The notes under the pieces were generated by a model that saw nothing but the letters and a program-made list of their open reading frames with translations, was not told the DNA's origin and did not search any database. A DNA stretch of 64,000 nt, taken from assembly GCF_001806325.1 (NCBI RefSeq), contig NZ_CP017580.1, positions 1 to 64,000 of the forward strand, given 5' to 3'. The position numbers were made by a program, and so were the translations under genes. Below, piece by piece: positions 9,353-21,903 of this stretch. Every line of letters begins with the position of its first letter. Position 1 is the first letter of the stretch. This DNA comes from Curtobacterium sp. BH-2-1-1 (lineage in GTDB: Bacteria > Actinomycetota > Actinomycetes > Actinomycetales > Microbacteriaceae).

Positions 9353-10123
9353 GTGACCAACGAACGGCGGGTGCTGGTGCACCCGGACAAGCAGGCCCTC
9401 GGCGCTTCGGTCGCCGCACGCTTCATCACGAAGATCATCGACGTGCTCGACGAGCAGGAGCGCGCGGACATCGCCATCAGCGGTGGCTCCGTGTCGTCCC
9501 TCGTCCTCGCCGCGATCGGCCAGTCGCCGGCGCGTGAGAGCGTCGACTGGTCGAAGGTGCACGTGTGGTGGGTCGACGAGCGTTGGGTGCCCGCGGGCGA
9601 TGCCGATCGCAACATCACCGGCACGCAGACGGACTTCTTCGACCACGTCGACATCCCGGAGTCGAACATCCACCCGATCGCGGCGTCGGACGCTGGCATC
9701 TCGATCGAGGACGCTGCGACCCGCTACGAGCAGGAGCTGCACGCCGCCGCGCCGGACGACGCCATCGCGCCCCGGTTCGATATCACGCTCCTCGGGGTCG
9801 GACCCGACGGTCACACCGCGTCGCTCTTCCCGGAGTTCCCGCAGCTCACCATGACGGACCGCATCGTGCTGCCGGTGGACGACTCCCCCAAGCCGCCGCC
9901 GCAGCGCCTGACCCTCACCTACCCGGCGATCAACGCGTCGCAGCGTGTCTGGGTCATCCTGTCGGGTGCCGAGAAGGCCTCGGTCCTCGGGCTCGCGCTC
10001 GCGGGTGCCTCGGTCGACGAGGTTCCCGTCGGTGGTGTGCAGGGGCGCAAGCGCACCGTGTTCTTCGTGGACCAGGACGCCGCTCGCGACGTCCCCGAGA
10101 ACCTCATCGCGTCGACGTACTAG
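9353..10123 (+). CDS. pgl: 6-phosphogluconolactonase
   Basis: Hydrolyses 6-phosphogluconolactone, the zwf product, to 6-phosphogluconate. It has 256 residues from the GTG at 9353, chosen because VTNERRVLVHPDKQAL resembles the family start and GGAG lies 5 nt upstream. Motifs are SGGSVSSLVLAAI, VHVWWVDERWVP and LLGVGPDGHTASLFPE, all typical of the DevB/Pgl type. The frame is open to 9311 but the added residues look non-homologous. The gene for 6-phosphogluconate dehydrogenase is not in the window. Confidence 0.95.
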   Translation: MTNERRVLVHPDKQALGASVAARFITKIIDVLDEQERADIAISGGSVSSLVLAAIGQSPARESVDWSKVHVWWVDERWVPAGDADRNITGTQTDFFDHVDIPESNIHPIAASDAGISIEDAATRYEQELHAAAPDDAIAPRFDITLLGVGPDGHTASLFPEFPQLTMTDRIVLPVDDSPKPPPQRLTLTYPAINASQRVWVILSGAEKASVLGLALAGASVDEVPVGGVQGRKRTVFFVDQDAARDVPENLIASTY

Positions 10124-10136
10124 ACGCGGGTCCCTG

Positions 10137-10182
10137 ACGGACGGGAGGCGCGGTGCCGACTGGCACCGCGCCTCCCGTCCGT
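10137..10182. repeat. Dispersed GGAGGCGCGG palindrome, copy 2 (21-bp stem)
   Basis: The left arm ACGGACGGGAGGCGCGGTGCC begins at 10137 and is matched by an exact reverse complement at 10162-10182; the loop is GACT. It starts 13 nt after the pgl stop and lies between convergent pgl and rbpA. With a perfect 21-bp GC-rich stem it should form a very strong RNA hairpin on either strand. Confidence 0.85.
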
Positions 10183-10335
10183 TCGTGGGTGCGCTTGCCG
10201 CGCCCGCCCGCGCCCGAGCGGGCGGAATACGTCACGCTCGGCGCGCCGGAGCGGCGCGTTCCGCCCGCTCGACGGGACGCCTCCGGCGTGTCCTGCCCAC
10301 TCGACGCCGCCCCCGCGCACCCACCACACGCACGG

Positions 10336-10366
10336 AGGCCCCCGTACCGGATCGGTACGGGGGCCT
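10336..10366 (-). terminator. Hairpin terminator of rbpA
   Basis: AGGCCCCCGTACC at 10336-10348 and its exact complement at 10354-10366 form a 13-bp stem around a 5-nt loop. It lies 17 nt past the rbpA stop on the minus strand. Nothing gene-like is seen between this hairpin and the repeat at 10137-10182. Confidence 0.75.
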
Positions 10367-10383
10367 TCGGACGTCTCGTGCGA

Positions 10384-10743
10384 CTACTTCGCGGTGCCGC
10401 GACGCTGCCGAAGCTGCTGCAACGCGTCCTCGAGGAGCTGCGCCGCCTCTTCTTCGGTGCGACGCTCCTTCACGTACGCGAGGTGCGTCTTGTACGGCTC
10501 GGTCTTGGAGACCACGGGAGGGTTCTCCTTGTCGCGACCAGCCGGGAGCCCGGTCGACGGCGAGTCCACCGTCTCGGGGATCTCGTCATCGGGGAGGCCG
10601 GCGGCGAAGTACCGCACGACCTCGTTGCCGAGGGCGTCCCAGTACGAGATCGCCACACGCTCGGCCTGGACCCCGCGGTCCTGCTCCCCCATCGGGCCCG
10701 CGCCGACGCGCGAACCCCGGATTGCACTGCCTCCGGATGCCAT
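10384..10743 (-). CDS. rbpA: RNA polymerase-binding protein RbpA
   Basis: RbpA is an actinobacterial protein that binds the principal sigma factor and core RNA polymerase and stabilises the open promoter complex. It has 119 residues, normal for the family. The N-terminal part MASGGSAIRGSRVGAGP is the conserved basic tail. YFAAGLPDDEIPETVDSP covers the core region, and the sigma-interaction part follows (PYKTHLAYVKERRTEEEA). It starts 3 nt after the secG stop, so it is probably cotranscribed with secG. Confidence 0.95.
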   Translation of the reverse strand: MASGGSAIRGSRVGAGPMGEQDRGVQAERVAISYWDALGNEVVRYFAAGLPDDEIPETVDSPSTGLPAGRDKENPPVVSKTEPYKTHLAYVKERRTEEEAAQLLEDALQQLRQRRGTAK

Positions 10744-10746
10744 GGA

Positions 10747-10998
10747 TCAGCTCCCCGCCGTGAACTTGTTGATGAGACCGAGCACGATGATCGACACGAT
10801 CCAGAGGAGACCGAGGATCACCGTGATGCGGTTGAGGTTGCGCTCGGCGACGCCGGACGCCCCGAGGTTGCTCGTCACGCCGCCGCCGAACATGTCGGAG
10901 AGGCCGCCACCGCGGCCCTTGTGCAGCAGGATGAGGAGCGTGAGCAGGAGGCTCGTTATCGCGAGCAGGACCTGCAGCACGACGGAGAGAATCGCCAC
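10747..10998 (-). CDS. secG: Preprotein translocase subunit SecG
   Basis: Small component of the SecYEG channel. It has 83 residues with two hydrophobic segments (about residues 3-22 and 55-75) joined by the conserved loop LHKGRGGGLSDMFGGG. The start is GTG at 10998, with AAGGTA just upstream. The gap-pgk-tpiA-secG order is common in actinobacteria. A hairpin after tpiA and a TATACT box suggest that secG-rbpA also has its own promoter. Confidence 0.95.
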   Translation of the reverse strand: MAILSVVLQVLLAITSLLLTLLILLHKGRGGGLSDMFGGGVTSNLGASGVAERNLNRITVILGLLWIVSIIVLGLINKFTAGS

Positions 10999-11028
10999 GA
11001 CGTACCTTTCGTGTCAGTCAGCCATCCG

Positions 11029-11034
11029 AGTATA
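11029..11034 (-). promoter_or_regulatory. Putative -10 box for secG-rbpA
   Basis: TATACT on the minus strand lies 30 nt upstream of the secG start and just beyond the tpiA terminator. It is an excellent -10 hexamer, preceded by GG. No TTGACA-like -35 is evident at 16-19 nt, so this is a partial promoter call. Confidence 0.5.
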
Positions 11035-11074
11035 CCGGCCAGGTGGTCGGCCGAGGTCCCCGGGCTGGGCGTGG

Positions 11075-11108
11075 CACAGGCCGGCCGCACGATGGCGACC
11101 GGCCTGTG
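11075..11108 (-). terminator. Hairpin terminator after tpiA
   Basis: CACAGGCCGG at 11075-11084 pairs exactly with CCGGCCTGTG at 11099-11108 around a 14-nt loop. It begins 9 nt beyond the tpiA stop codon on the minus strand. Confidence 0.65.
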
Positions 11109-11117
11109 TCCGGTGGA

Positions 11118-11897
11118 TCAGAGCCCGACGTGCTGCCGGAAGCGCGCGATGGCCGCGAACTCCTGCACGTCGAGGGAGGCGCCACCGACGAGCGCGCCGT
11201 CGATGTCGGGCTCGCGCAGGAAGCCGGCGATGTTGCCCGACTTCACCGAGCCGCCGTAGAGGACCCGCGTCGCCGCGGCTGCCTCGTCGCCCCAGGCTGC
11301 AGCGATCCCTCGACGGATCGCAGCGCATTCGTCCTGCGCCTGCTCGGCGGTCGCGGCCTGCCCGGAGCCGATCGCCCAGACCGGCTCGTACGCCACGACG
11401 ATCTCGGAGGGCTGCACGGCGTCGAGGACGACCTGCAGCTGCTCGACCGGCACGACACCGGCTCCGCGCTCCTCGCGCTGCTCACCGGTCTCGCCGACGC
11501 AGACCACCGGCACGAGACCGTGCTTGACGGCCGCGGCCGTCTTCGCGGCGACGATCTCGTCGGTCTCCGCGTGCAGCGTGCGCCGCTCGGAGTGTCCGAC
11601 GATGACGTACTGCGCGTCGAGTGCGGCGAGGAAGGCCCCGGACACGTCGCCCGTGTAGGCGCCCGAGTCGTACTGGGACAGGTCCTGCGCGCCGAAGCGG
11701 ATCGGGAGCTTGTCGGCCGAGATGAGCGTCTGCACGCTCCGGAGGTCGGTGAAGGGCGGGAACACCGCGACCTCGACGTCGTCGAAGTCGTGGCGTGCGT
11801 CCTTCAGCGTCCACGCGAGCTTCTGCACGGTGGCGATGGCCTGGAGGTGGTCCAGGTTCATCTTCCAGTTGCCCGCGATGAGCGGCGTCCGGGTCAT
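11118..11897 (-). CDS. tpiA: Triose-phosphate isomerase
   Basis: Interconverts dihydroxyacetone phosphate and glyceraldehyde 3-phosphate. It has 259 residues from the ATG at 11897, giving the classical start [14 protein letters not shown]; a GTG three codons earlier is an alternative. The catalytic histidine region [10 protein letters not shown] and the catalytic glutamate motif [10 protein letters not shown] are present. The ATG overlaps the pgk TGA (ATGA), so it is coupled to pgk. Confidence 0.97.
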   Translation of the reverse strand: MTRTPLIAGNWKMNLDHLQAIATVQKLAWTLKDARHDFDDVEVAVFPPFTDLRSVQTLISADKLPIRFGAQDLSQYDSGAYTGDVSGAFLAALDAQYVIVGHSERRTLHAETDEIVAAKTAAAVKHGLVPVVCVGETGEQREERGAGVVPVEQLQVVLDAVQPSEIVVAYEPVWAIGSGQAATAEQAQDECAAIRRGIAAAWGDEAAAATRVLYGGSVKSGNIAGFLREPDIDGALVGGASLDVQEFAAIARFRQHVGL

Positions 11898-13111
11898 CGC
11901 GACCACCCCAGTGCTTCGAGACCGGGGAGCGACTTGCCCTCGAGGAACTCGAGGCTCGCACCGCCACCGGTCGAGATGTGCCCGAACTGGTCGTCCGAGA
12001 AGCCGAGCGACCGGACGGCCGCGGCGGAGTCGCCACCGCCGACCACGCCGAGGCCGTCGACCTCGGTCAGGGCCTGCGCGACGGTCTTCGTGCCGGCGGC
12101 GAAGGCCGGGAACTCGAACACGCCCATCGGGCCGTTCCAGAACACGGTCTTCGACGAGGAGACCGCGGACGCGAACCGCGCCGCCGTCTCCGGGCCGATG
12201 TCGAGGCCGATGCCGTCCGCCCCGAAGGACGACGACTCGATCGCGTCCGCGGCGACGGTCTCGTGCGAGGCGTCGGCCGCGAACCCGGACGCCACGACGA
12301 CGTCCGTCGGCAGGTCGATCGTCACGCCGAGCTCCTTCGCCCGCGAGAGGTACTCGCGGACGACGTCGAGCTGGTCGGCCTCGAGCAGCGACTTCGCGAC
12401 CCCGTGGCCCTGGGCCGCGAGGAACGTGAAGAGCATGCCGCCGCCGATGCAGAGTGTGTCCACCTGCGGCAGGAGGTGGTCGATGACGCCGAGCTTGTCG
12501 CTGACCTTCGACCCGCCGAGCACGACCGTGTACGGCCGATCCGGCGTCGTCGTGAGGCGTTCGAGCACGCCGAGCTCGGTCTCGATGAGCGACCCCGCTG
12601 CACTGGGCAGCGCGGACGCGAGCTCGTACACCGAGGCCTGCTTGCGGTGCACGACACCGAAGCCGTCGGACACGAAGGCGTCCCCGAGGGCGGCGATGCG
12701 GTCCGCGAAGCCACTGCGCACGGCAGCGTCCTTCGAGGTCTCCTCCGGGTTGAACCGGAGGTTCTCGAGCAGCAGGACGTCGCCGTCCCCGAGTTCCCCG
12801 GCGGCCGCGGTCGCTTCGTCGCCGACGGTCTCGCCGACGAACGTGACCTCTTTGCCGAGCAGCTCGGAGAGCCGCTGGGCCACCGGCGCGAGCGAGAACT
12901 CCGGCTTGGGCTCGCCGTCGGGGCGGCCCAGGTGTGAGATCACGATGACGCGGGCGCCGGCGTTGATGAGGGTGTTCAGGGTGGTCAGCGACGCGCGGAC
13001 GCGGCCGTCGTCCGTGATCACGCCGTCCTTGAGCGGGACGTTGAGGTCACAACGGACGACGACACGCTTGCCGGCGAGGTCGCCGAGGTCCTCGAGGGTG
13101 CGGAGTGCCAT
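11894..13111 (-). CDS. pgk: Phosphoglycerate kinase
   Basis: Makes ATP and 3-phosphoglycerate from 1,3-bisphosphoglycerate. It has 405 residues. [15 protein letters not shown] near residue 16 holds the substrate-binding aspartate and asparagine. [33 protein letters not shown] and [10 protein letters not shown] follow in the expected order. It begins 3 nt after the gap stop codon and overlaps tpiA by 4 nt, as expected for a gap-pgk-tpiA operon. Confidence 0.97.
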   Translation of the reverse strand: MALRTLEDLGDLAGKRVVVRCDLNVPLKDGVITDDGRVRASLTTLNTLINAGARVIVISHLGRPDGEPKPEFSLAPVAQRLSELLGKEVTFVGETVGDEATAAAGELGDGDVLLLENLRFNPEETSKDAAVRSGFADRIAALGDAFVSDGFGVVHRKQASVYELASALPSAAGSLIETELGVLERLTTTPDRPYTVVLGGSKVSDKLGVIDHLLPQVDTLCIGGGMLFTFLAAQGHGVAKSLLEADQLDVVREYLSRAKELGVTIDLPTDVVVASGFAADASHETVAADAIESSSFGADGIGLDIGPETAARFASAVSSSKTVFWNGPMGVFEFPAFAAGTKTVAQALTEVDGLGVVGGGDSAAAVRSLGFSDDQFGHISTGGGASLEFLEGKSLPGLEALGWSR

Positions 13112-13114
13112 GGG

Positions 13115-15357
<2,243 letters not shown>

Positions 15358-15432
15358 AGCATCATTCCTAACGTTTCTTCTGGTGGGGTCCGCGTGCCCG
15401 GCGCACGTCGTGTGGAGCGGCCGGAGGGACGG

Positions 15433-16335
15433 TCACTCTCGGCCGAGGTCTCGGTTCTTCACACGCACGGCGACGTCGGGCATCCCGCGGAGGAGGTTCG
15501 CCAGCTCGGCGACGATGGCGACCGAACGGTGCTTGCCGCCGGTACAGCCGATGGCGATCGTAGCGTGTCTTTTGTTCTCGCGCTGGTACCCCTCGAACAC
15601 CGGCTCGAGGACGTCGGCGTAGCGCTCGACGAACGTGCGGGCTCCGGGCTGGGCCAGGACGTAGTCCGAGACGGGTCGGTCGAGGCCCGTGTGCGGGCGG
15701 AGTTCCGGGACCCAGTAGGGGTTCGGCAGGAACCGGACGTCGGCCACCATGTCGGCGTCGGCGGGCAGTCCGTACTTGAACCCGAAGCTCATCAGGGTCA
15801 CCTGGACACCCGTGAAGTGGTCGTCGGCGAACTGCTCGGTCACGGCGTTCGCGAGTTGGTGGATGTTCAGGTCGGAGGTGTCGATGACGAGGTCCGATGC
15901 CTCGCGCAGGGCAGCGAGCCGACTGCGTTCGCGGCCGATGCCGTCGAGGAGCGTGTCCTCACCCTGGAGCGGGTGTGGCCGCCGCACCTGCTCGAAGCGC
16001 CGCACGAGGACCGCGTCCGTCGCCTCGAGGAACAGCACCCGGACCCGGGCCGAGGCGCTCTTGCGCACCTGCTCGACCGCCTGCTCGGGGTCGGTGAAGA
16101 ACCGGCCGCCGCGGACGTCGACCACCGTGGCGATCTTGGGGATCTTCTCACCAGCGCGGTCCGCGAGCTCGGTGAGCGGCGCGAGCATCTGCGTCGGGAG
16201 GTTGTCGACGACGTACCAGCCGAGGTCCTCGAGCGCCTTCCCCACCGTCGAACGACCGGCTCCGGACATGCCGGTGACGATGAGGATGTCGTGCTGCTGC
16301 GGCGATCGTGTCGGCGCTGGGACGCTGTCGGTCAT
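15433..16335 (-). CDS. rapZ: RNase adapter RapZ / YvcJ-family nucleotide-binding protein
   Basis: RapZ/YvcJ proteins bind nucleotides, and in enterobacteria RapZ guides RNase E to a small RNA controlling glucosamine-6-phosphate synthase. The actinobacterial role is not settled. It has 300 residues. The Walker A-like motif is [16 protein letters not shown] near residue 20, with arginine in place of the usual lysine. [17 protein letters not shown] and the C-terminal [16 protein letters not shown] are conserved. It lies between the uvrC repeat block and whiA on the same strand. Confidence 0.93.
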   Translation of the reverse strand: MTDSVPAPTRSPQQHDILIVTGMSGAGRSTVGKALEDLGWYVVDNLPTQMLAPLTELADRAGEKIPKIATVVDVRGGRFFTDPEQAVEQVRKSASARVRVLFLEATDAVLVRRFEQVRRPHPLQGEDTLLDGIGRERSRLAALREASDLVIDTSDLNIHQLANAVTEQFADDHFTGVQVTLMSFGFKYGLPADADMVADVRFLPNPYWVPELRPHTGLDRPVSDYVLAQPGARTFVERYADVLEPVFEGYQRENKRHATIAIGCTGGKHRSVAIVAELANLLRGMPDVAVRVKNRDLGRE

Positions 16336-16436
16336 CTGGGAGTGGGCTCCGTCGTGGCGGCCCGGGCGCGTCGCCCGGGGAGGTCTCGGCTGCGGGACAA
16401 GGGTATCGCCCGGACGCCGGGCTCGGGGCCCGTCAT

Positions 16437-16605
16437 CCGGTCGGGTGCGGTCCGTCTGTCGGCCGTGGCCCGCCGGTCGGGTGTGGCCCGTCGGTCGGGT
16501 GCGGTCCGTCGGTCGGGCGCGGTCCGTCGGTCGGGCGCGGTCCGTCGGTCGGGTGAGGTCCGTCGATCGGGTGACGTCCGTCGGTCGGGCCCTGTCCGTC
16601 CGTCG
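16437..16605. repeat. Tandem 18-bp repeat block between uvrC and rapZ
   Basis: About nine degenerate copies of the 18-mer CGGTCGGGTGCGGTCCGT fill the gap between uvrC (ending 16630) and rapZ (starting 16335). Neighbouring copies differ at one or a few bases, for example GGGCGCGG or GGGTGAGG. Because 18 is a multiple of three, all frames stay open, giving hexapeptide repeats such as PTDGPH on the minus strand. The whole 16336-16629 gap has no other recognised gene. Copy number is likely to vary between strains. Confidence 0.8.
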
Positions 16606-16613
16606 GCCGCACG

Positions 16614-16627
16614 GGAGGCGCGGTGTG
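16614..16627. repeat. Half copy of the GGAGGCGCGG palindrome at the uvrC stop
   Basis: ACGGGAGGCGCGGTG matches the left arm of the dispersed element, but no matching right arm follows. It lies directly next to the uvrC stop codon (16630). It may be a truncated element whose other half was lost or overwritten during expansion of the adjacent tandem repeats. Confidence 0.5.
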
Positions 16628-16629
16628 CG

Positions 16630-18828
16630 TCATGCGGGCAGGTGTGGGCCGTCGTCGGTCACCTCGGGGAGCCGGGCCGGTCCTCCGGAGCGGGTGGCGG
16701 CCGCCTGCGGGGCGGCGGCCAGGTCGGACGCGCTGGCTGGGTCGGGCGCGCTGGCTGGGCCGGGCGCGCTGGCGGTGCCCGGTTCGCCGGCTGCGTCGGC
16801 CGCGCTGGCGCTGCCGGGTTCGATCGCCGTGTCCGGCGCACCGGCCCCGTCGGGAGCGCTCGTCGGCGTCGGGGCGCCCGCGGCCTCCGGCGCGCTCGTC
16901 GGCGTCGGGGCGCCGGCGGCCTCCGGCGCGCTCGTCGGCGTCTGCGCGAGCTTCGTGACCACGGCGGCAGCCGTCGCCGGCCCGACGCCGTTCACCTCGG
17001 CGATCTCCTCCGCCGTCGCCTCGCGCAGCCGCGCCACCGACCCGAAGTGCTTCAGCAGCGCGTTCACCCGGGTGGGTCCGAGACCCGGGATCTCGGACAG
17101 CCGCGACCGGACGTCCCGCTTGCGCCGGGTCCGCTGGTGCGTGATCGCGAACCGGTGTGCCTCGTCGCGGATGCGCTGGATGAGGAACAGTGCCTCGGAG
17201 TTGCGCGGCAGGATCACCGGGAAGTCGTCGTCCGGCAACCAGAGTTCCTCGAGCCGCTTCGCGATGCCCACGAGCGCGATGTCGTGCACCCCGGCCTCGT
17301 CCATCGCGCGCTTCGCCGCCTGCACCTGTGGCTGCCCGCCGTCGACGATGAGGAGCTGCGGCCGGTACGCGAACCGCTTGGTCGGCTTCGACCCCTCGAC
17401 CACCTCGTCGCTGGTGACGTCGGGGACATCCGGCAGCTCGGCGTCCTCATCGAGGCGCGCAAGCCGGCGGGACAGCACCTGGTGCATGCTGTCGGTGTCG
17501 TCGGTGGTCTCGGCGATCGAGTACCGCCGGTACTGGTCCTTGCGGGGCAACCCGTCCTCGAACACGACCATCGACGCGACGACGTTCGTCCCCTGCAGGT
17601 GCGAGATGTCGTAGCACTCCATGCGGAGCGGTGCCTCGGTCATGCCGAGGGCGTCCTGGATGTCCGCCAGCGCCGCGGACCGCGTCGTGTAGTCGGCGGA
17701 GCGCTTCGTCTTGTAGAGCATGAGCGCCTGGGCAGCGTTCTGCGCCGCGGTCCGGGCGAGCCCCGCCCGGTCACCCCGCTGCGCGGTGCTGAGCTTGGTG
17801 CCCCGACCGCCACGGCGTTCGCTGAGCCACTGCTGCAGTGCGTCGGCGTCCTCCGGCAGTTCCGGCACGACGACCTCGCGCGGGGGTTCCTCGCCCGTCG
17901 CGTACTGTCCCTGCACGATCTGCTCGATGAGGTCGCCCGTCGGGATGTCGAGTTCCTTGTCGACGACCCACCCGCGCACACCGCGGATGCGCCCGCCGCG
18001 CACCGAGAACAGCTGCACCGCCGCGGCGAGCTCGTCCTCGGAGATGCCGAACAGGTCGAGGTCGACCGAGTCGCGGAGCACGACCGCGGACTTCTCGAGC
18101 ACGGCCTCGAGCGCGCCGACCTGGTCGCGGAACTTCGCGGCCTGCTCGTACTGCATCGCGTCGGCCGAAGCGGCCATGCGCTGCCGCAGCTGCGTGATCA
18201 CCCGGCGGTCGTAGCTCGCCATGAAGCGCACGAACTCCTCGACCAGCGCGCGGTGCTCGGCGATCGTGACCTTCTGGGAGCACGGGCCGCCGCACTTGCC
18301 GATCTGCCCCGGGAAGCACGGCTTGCCGGTCTGCATCGCCTTCTTGTACGACGAGTCCGAGCAGGTGCGGATCGGGAACACCTTGATCATCAGGTCGATC
18401 GTGTCGTGCACCGCCCAGATCTTCGGGTACGGACCGAAGTACTTCGCGCCCTTGATCTTCCGGTTCCGGGTGACCATCACCCGGGGCGACTCCTCGCCCA
18501 GGGTGATCGCCATGTACGGGTAGGACTTGTCGTCCCGGAACTTGACGTTGAAGGGCGGATCGAACTCCTTGATCCACGTGTACTCGAGCTGCAGCGCCTC
18601 GATCTCGGAGCCGACCGTCGTCCACTCGACGCTCCGTGCCGTGAGCACCATGCGCCGGGTGCGCTCGTGCAGCGTCGGCAGCGGTGCGAAGTAGTTGCTC
18701 AGCCGGGCACGGAGGTTCTTCGCCTTGCCGACGTAGAGCACCCGGCCGGCTTCGTCACGCCAGCGGTAGACGCCCGGATCAGTGGGGATCTCCCCCGCCT
18801 TCGGACGCCACGGGACGGTGTCCGCCAC
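16630..18828 (-). CDS. uvrC: Excinuclease ABC subunit UvrC with repetitive C-terminal tail
   Basis: UvrC makes both incisions in nucleotide excision repair. It has 732 residues; typical UvrC has about 600-650. The N-terminal GIY-YIG domain shows [24 protein letters not shown]-type segment follows near residue 210, then the RNase H-like C-terminal nuclease and helix-hairpin-helix repeats ending LTKLAQ-like. The last ~100 residues are Ala/Pro-rich, with a near 12-residue repeat [12 protein letters not shown], and look disordered. The GTG start abuts the uvrA stop. Confidence 0.95.
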   Translation of the reverse strand: MADTVPWRPKAGEIPTDPGVYRWRDEAGRVLYVGKAKNLRARLSNYFAPLPTLHERTRRMVLTARSVEWTTVGSEIEALQLEYTWIKEFDPPFNVKFRDDKSYPYMAITLGEESPRVMVTRNRKIKGAKYFGPYPKIWAVHDTIDLMIKVFPIRTCSDSSYKKAMQTGKPCFPGQIGKCGGPCSQKVTIAEHRALVEEFVRFMASYDRRVITQLRQRMAASADAMQYEQAAKFRDQVGALEAVLEKSAVVLRDSVDLDLFGISEDELAAAVQLFSVRGGRIRGVRGWVVDKELDIPTGDLIEQIVQGQYATGEEPPREVVVPELPEDADALQQWLSERRGGRGTKLSTAQRGDRAGLARTAAQNAAQALMLYKTKRSADYTTRSAALADIQDALGMTEAPLRMECYDISHLQGTNVVASMVVFEDGLPRKDQYRRYSIAETTDDTDSMHQVLSRRLARLDEDAELPDVPDVTSDEVVEGSKPTKRFAYRPQLLIVDGGQPQVQAAKRAMDEAGVHDIALVGIAKRLEELWLPDDDFPVILPRNSEALFLIQRIRDEAHRFAITHQRTRRKRDVRSRLSEIPGLGPTRVNALLKHFGSVARLREATAEEIAEVNGVGPATAAAVVTKLAQTPTSAPEAAGAPTPTSAPEAAGAPTPTSAPDGAGAPDTAIEPGSASAADAAGEPGTASAPGPASAPDPASASDLAAAPQAAATRSGGPARLPEVTDDGPHLPA

Positions 18829-21800
18829 CTACCGAGCACCCGCCTTCTGCTTCGCCTTCGGCCGCTTCTGGCTGGCCGTGCGTGCGCCGACCGCCTGTTC
18901 CTTGCCGACCCGCGCGTCCTGCGCGTCGAAGATCTCCTTGAGGAAGACCCCGGTGTGGCTCTCGGGCACGTTCGCCACGTGCTCGGGCGTCCCCGTCGCG
19001 AGGACCGTCCCGCCGCCGGATCCACCCTCGGGTCCCATGTCGATCAGCCAGTCCGCCGACTTGATGACGTCGAGGTTGTGCTCGATCGTGATGACCGTGT
19101 TGCCCTTGTCGACCAGGCTCTGCAGCACGAGGAGCAGCTTGCGGACGTCTTCGAAGTGCAGACCGGTGGTCGGTTCGTCGAGGACGTAGACCGTCCGGCC
19201 GTTCGACCGGCGCTGGAGCTCGGTGGCGAGCTTGACGCGCTGCGCCTCGCCCCCGGAGAGCGTCGTTGCGCTCTGCCCGAGCCGGACGTAGCCCAGCCCG
19301 ACGTCGACGAGCGTCGCCATGTACCGGTGGATCGCGGAGATCGGCTCGAAGAACTCGGCTGCCTCGCTGATCGGCATGTCGAGGACCTCGGAGATGTCCT
19401 TGCCCTTGTAGTGCACCTGCAGCGTCTCGCGGTTGTACCGCGCACCGCCGCAGACCTCGCACGCGACGTAGACGTCGGGGAGGAAGTTCATCTCGATCTT
19501 GATCGTGCCGTCGCCGGAGCAGTTCTCGCAGCGACCGCCCTTGACGTTGAAGCTGAAGCGACCGGGCTGGTAGCCGCGCGCCTTCGCCTCGGGCGTCTCG
19601 GCGAAGAGCTGTCGGATCCGGTCGAACACACCCGTGTAGGTCGCCGGGTTGGACCGCGGGGTCCGACCGATCGGCGCCTGGTCGACGTGCACGACCTTGT
19701 CGAGCTGGTCGAGCCCCTTCACGCGGGTGTGCTTGCCCGCGATGTGCCGTGCGCCGTTGAGCTGGTTGGCGAGCACCTTGTAGAGGATGTCGTTGACGAG
19801 CGTCGACTTGCCCGAGCCGCTCACCCCGGTGACCGCGGTGAACACCCCGAGCGGGAAGTCAGCGTCGATCGACTTGAGGTTGTTCGCCCGCGCACCCTGC
19901 ACGCTGATCGTGCGCTTGAGGTTGACCTTGCGACGCTCGGCCGGGACCTCGATCGCACGTCGGCCCGCGAGGTAGTCGCCGGTGATCGATTCCCGGTTCT
20001 CGATGATCCCCTCGTACGAGCCGGAGTGGACGACGTTGCCGCCGTTCACACCCGCGCCGGGCCCGATGTCGACGACCCAGTCCGCCGTGCGGATCGTGTC
20101 CTCGTCGTGCTCGACGACGATGAGCGTGTTGCCGAGGTCCTTGAGCTTCACCAGGGTGTCGATCAACCGCCGGTTGTCGCGCTGGTGCAGCCCGATGCTC
20201 GGCTCGTCGAGGACGTAGAGCACGCCGGTCAGACCGGACCCGATCTGGGTGGCCAGACGGATGCGCTGCGCCTCGCCGCCGGACAGTCCGCCCGCGCCAC
20301 GGGAGAGCGTCAGGTAGTTCAGACCGACCTCGAGCAGGAACTCGAGCCGCGCCCGGATCTCGCGCAGGACGGCGGCCGCGATGTGCGCCTCGCGCTCGGT
20401 GAGGGTGAGGCTCTCCATGAAGCCGTACGCGTTGTCGAGCGACATGTCCGTCACGTCGGCGATGCTGCGGCCGTCCACCGTCACCGCGAGCACCTCGGGC
20501 TTGAGGCGCGTGCCGTCGCAGACCGGGCAGGGGACCTCGCGCAGGTAGCCCTGGAAGCGCTGCCGCTGCGAGTCCGACTCGGCCTCGGCGAACTTGCGCT
20601 CGATGTAGGGCATGACGCCCTCGAACCCGCTCGTGTACCGCATCTCGCGGCCGAACCGGTTGCGCCAGGACACGGACACCTGGAAGTCCTTGCCGGTGAG
20701 GATCGCTGCCTGCACCGAGGCGTCGAGACGGTTCCACGGGGTGTCCAGGTCGAACCCGAGGTCCTTGCCGAGGCCGGCGAGGAGCTTCTCGAAGTAGGAG
20801 TAGAGCCCGCTCGTGCCCGTCCACGGCAGCAGGACGCCGTCGCGCAGGGACGCCTCGGGGTCGCCGAGGACGAGGTCCGGGTCGACCGACATGCGGGTAC
20901 CGAGGCCAGAGCACTCGGGGCACGCGCCGAACGGCGCGTTGAACGAGAACGTGCGCGGCTCGATCTCGGTGAGCGCCAGCGGGTGGTTGTTCGGGCAGGA
21001 GAGGTTCTCGGAGTAGGTCCGGACCGCACCGGGTCCCTCGGCGTCGACGAGGTCGATCGCGACCGTGCCGTCGGTCAGGCGCAGTGCCGTCTCGAGCGAG
21101 TCGGTCAGACGCCCGAGGATGTCCTCGTTCGCGACGAGACGGTCGACGATGACCGAGATGTCGTGCTTGACCTGCTTCTTGAGCTTGGGCGGGTCGCTGA
21201 GCTGGATGCGCTCCCCGTCGACGATCGCGCGGGCGTAGCCGGACGCCGCCAGTTCTTGGAAGAGGTCGACGAACTCGCCCTTCTTCTTGGAGATGACGGG
21301 CGCGAGCACCTGGAACCGCGTGCCCGACTCGAACTCCATGAGCTGGTCGGCGATCTGCTGCACGCTCTGCTTGCTGATCACCTCACCGCAGACGGGGCAG
21401 TGCGGGATGCCGATGCGCGCCCAGAGCAGACGCATGTAGTCGTAGACCTCGGTGATGGTGCCGACCGTCGATCGCGGGTTGCGGTTCGTCGACTTCTGGT
21501 CGATCGAGACCGCGGGCGAGAGCCCTTCGATGAAGTCGACGTCCGGGCGGTCGACCTGCCCGAGGAACTGGCGCGCGTACGCGGACAGCGATTCGACGTA
21601 GCGGCGCTGTCCCTCGGCGAAGATCGTGTCGAACGCCAGCGAGGACTTGCCGGATCCGGACAGACCCGTGAACACGACGAGCGAGTCGCGTGGGATCTCG
21701 AGGTCGACGTCGCGCAGGTTGTGCACGCGGGCACCGCGCACGCTGAGCGTGGAGGTGCTGTGCGGTGCCGTGCCGCCGGGGATGTGGAGGTCTACGGGCT

Positions 21801-21855
21801 CGCCGAAGGCATTCCGGCCCGACGTCGAGGTTCCGCGGTCAGAGGTGATGGTCAT
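18829..21855 (-). CDS. uvrA: Excinuclease ABC subunit UvrA
   Basis: Dimeric ATPase that finds DNA damage and loads UvrB. It has 1008 residues. The first ABC half has [20 protein letters not shown] and the first zinc site includes [11 protein letters not shown]. The second half has [16 protein letters not shown], with the second zinc motif CENCSGDG and [10 protein letters not shown]. Two LSGGEAQR signatures are present. The first 40 residues are a short extra N-terminal tail. Its TAG lies immediately before the uvrC GTG, so the two are probably transcribed together. Confidence 0.97.
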   Translation of the reverse strand: MTITSDRGTSTSGRNAFGEPVDLHIPGGTAPHSTSTLSVRGARVHNLRDVDLEIPRDSLVVFTGLSGSGKSSLAFDTIFAEGQRRYVESLSAYARQFLGQVDRPDVDFIEGLSPAVSIDQKSTNRNPRSTVGTITEVYDYMRLLWARIGIPHCPVCGEVISKQSVQQIADQLMEFESGTRFQVLAPVISKKKGEFVDLFQELAASGYARAIVDGERIQLSDPPKLKKQVKHDISVIVDRLVANEDILGRLTDSLETALRLTDGTVAIDLVDAEGPGAVRTYSENLSCPNNHPLALTEIEPRTFSFNAPFGACPECSGLGTRMSVDPDLVLGDPEASLRDGVLLPWTGTSGLYSYFEKLLAGLGKDLGFDLDTPWNRLDASVQAAILTGKDFQVSVSWRNRFGREMRYTSGFEGVMPYIERKFAEAESDSQRQRFQGYLREVPCPVCDGTRLKPEVLAVTVDGRSIADVTDMSLDNAYGFMESLTLTEREAHIAAAVLREIRARLEFLLEVGLNYLTLSRGAGGLSGGEAQRIRLATQIGSGLTGVLYVLDEPSIGLHQRDNRRLIDTLVKLKDLGNTLIVVEHDEDTIRTADWVVDIGPGAGVNGGNVVHSGSYEGIIENRESITGDYLAGRRAIEVPAERRKVNLKRTISVQGARANNLKSIDADFPLGVFTAVTGVSGSGKSTLVNDILYKVLANQLNGARHIAGKHTRVKGLDQLDKVVHVDQAPIGRTPRSNPATYTGVFDRIRQLFAETPEAKARGYQPGRFSFNVKGGRCENCSGDGTIKIEMNFLPDVYVACEVCGGARYNRETLQVHYKGKDISEVLDMPISEAAEFFEPISAIHRYMATLVDVGLGYVRLGQSATTLSGGEAQRVKLATELQRRSNGRTVYVLDEPTTGLHFEDVRKLLLVLQSLVDKGNTVITIEHNLDVIKSADWLIDMGPEGGSGGGTVLATGTPEHVANVPESHTGVFLKEIFDAQDARVGKEQAVGARTASQKRPKAKQKAGAR

Positions 21856-21903
21856 CGTCGTCGATTCTACGAAGCGGCACCGACATTCGGCCGCGATGGA
21901 CGG

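Noticed and set aside
10137..10182. Ends of an insertion sequence
   Set aside because: The palindromes do not flank a transposase, and no target duplications were evident. They are self-contained hairpins.
16437..16605. A CRISPR array
   Set aside because: Units are contiguous 18-mers without spacers; there are no cas genes in the window.
16433..16633. A 66-codon frame of hexapeptide repeats overlapping the uvrC stop
   Set aside because: All frames through 18-bp tandem repeats stay open by arithmetic, so coding is not supported. Kept as a finding because of the ATGA overlap, not annotated as a gene.
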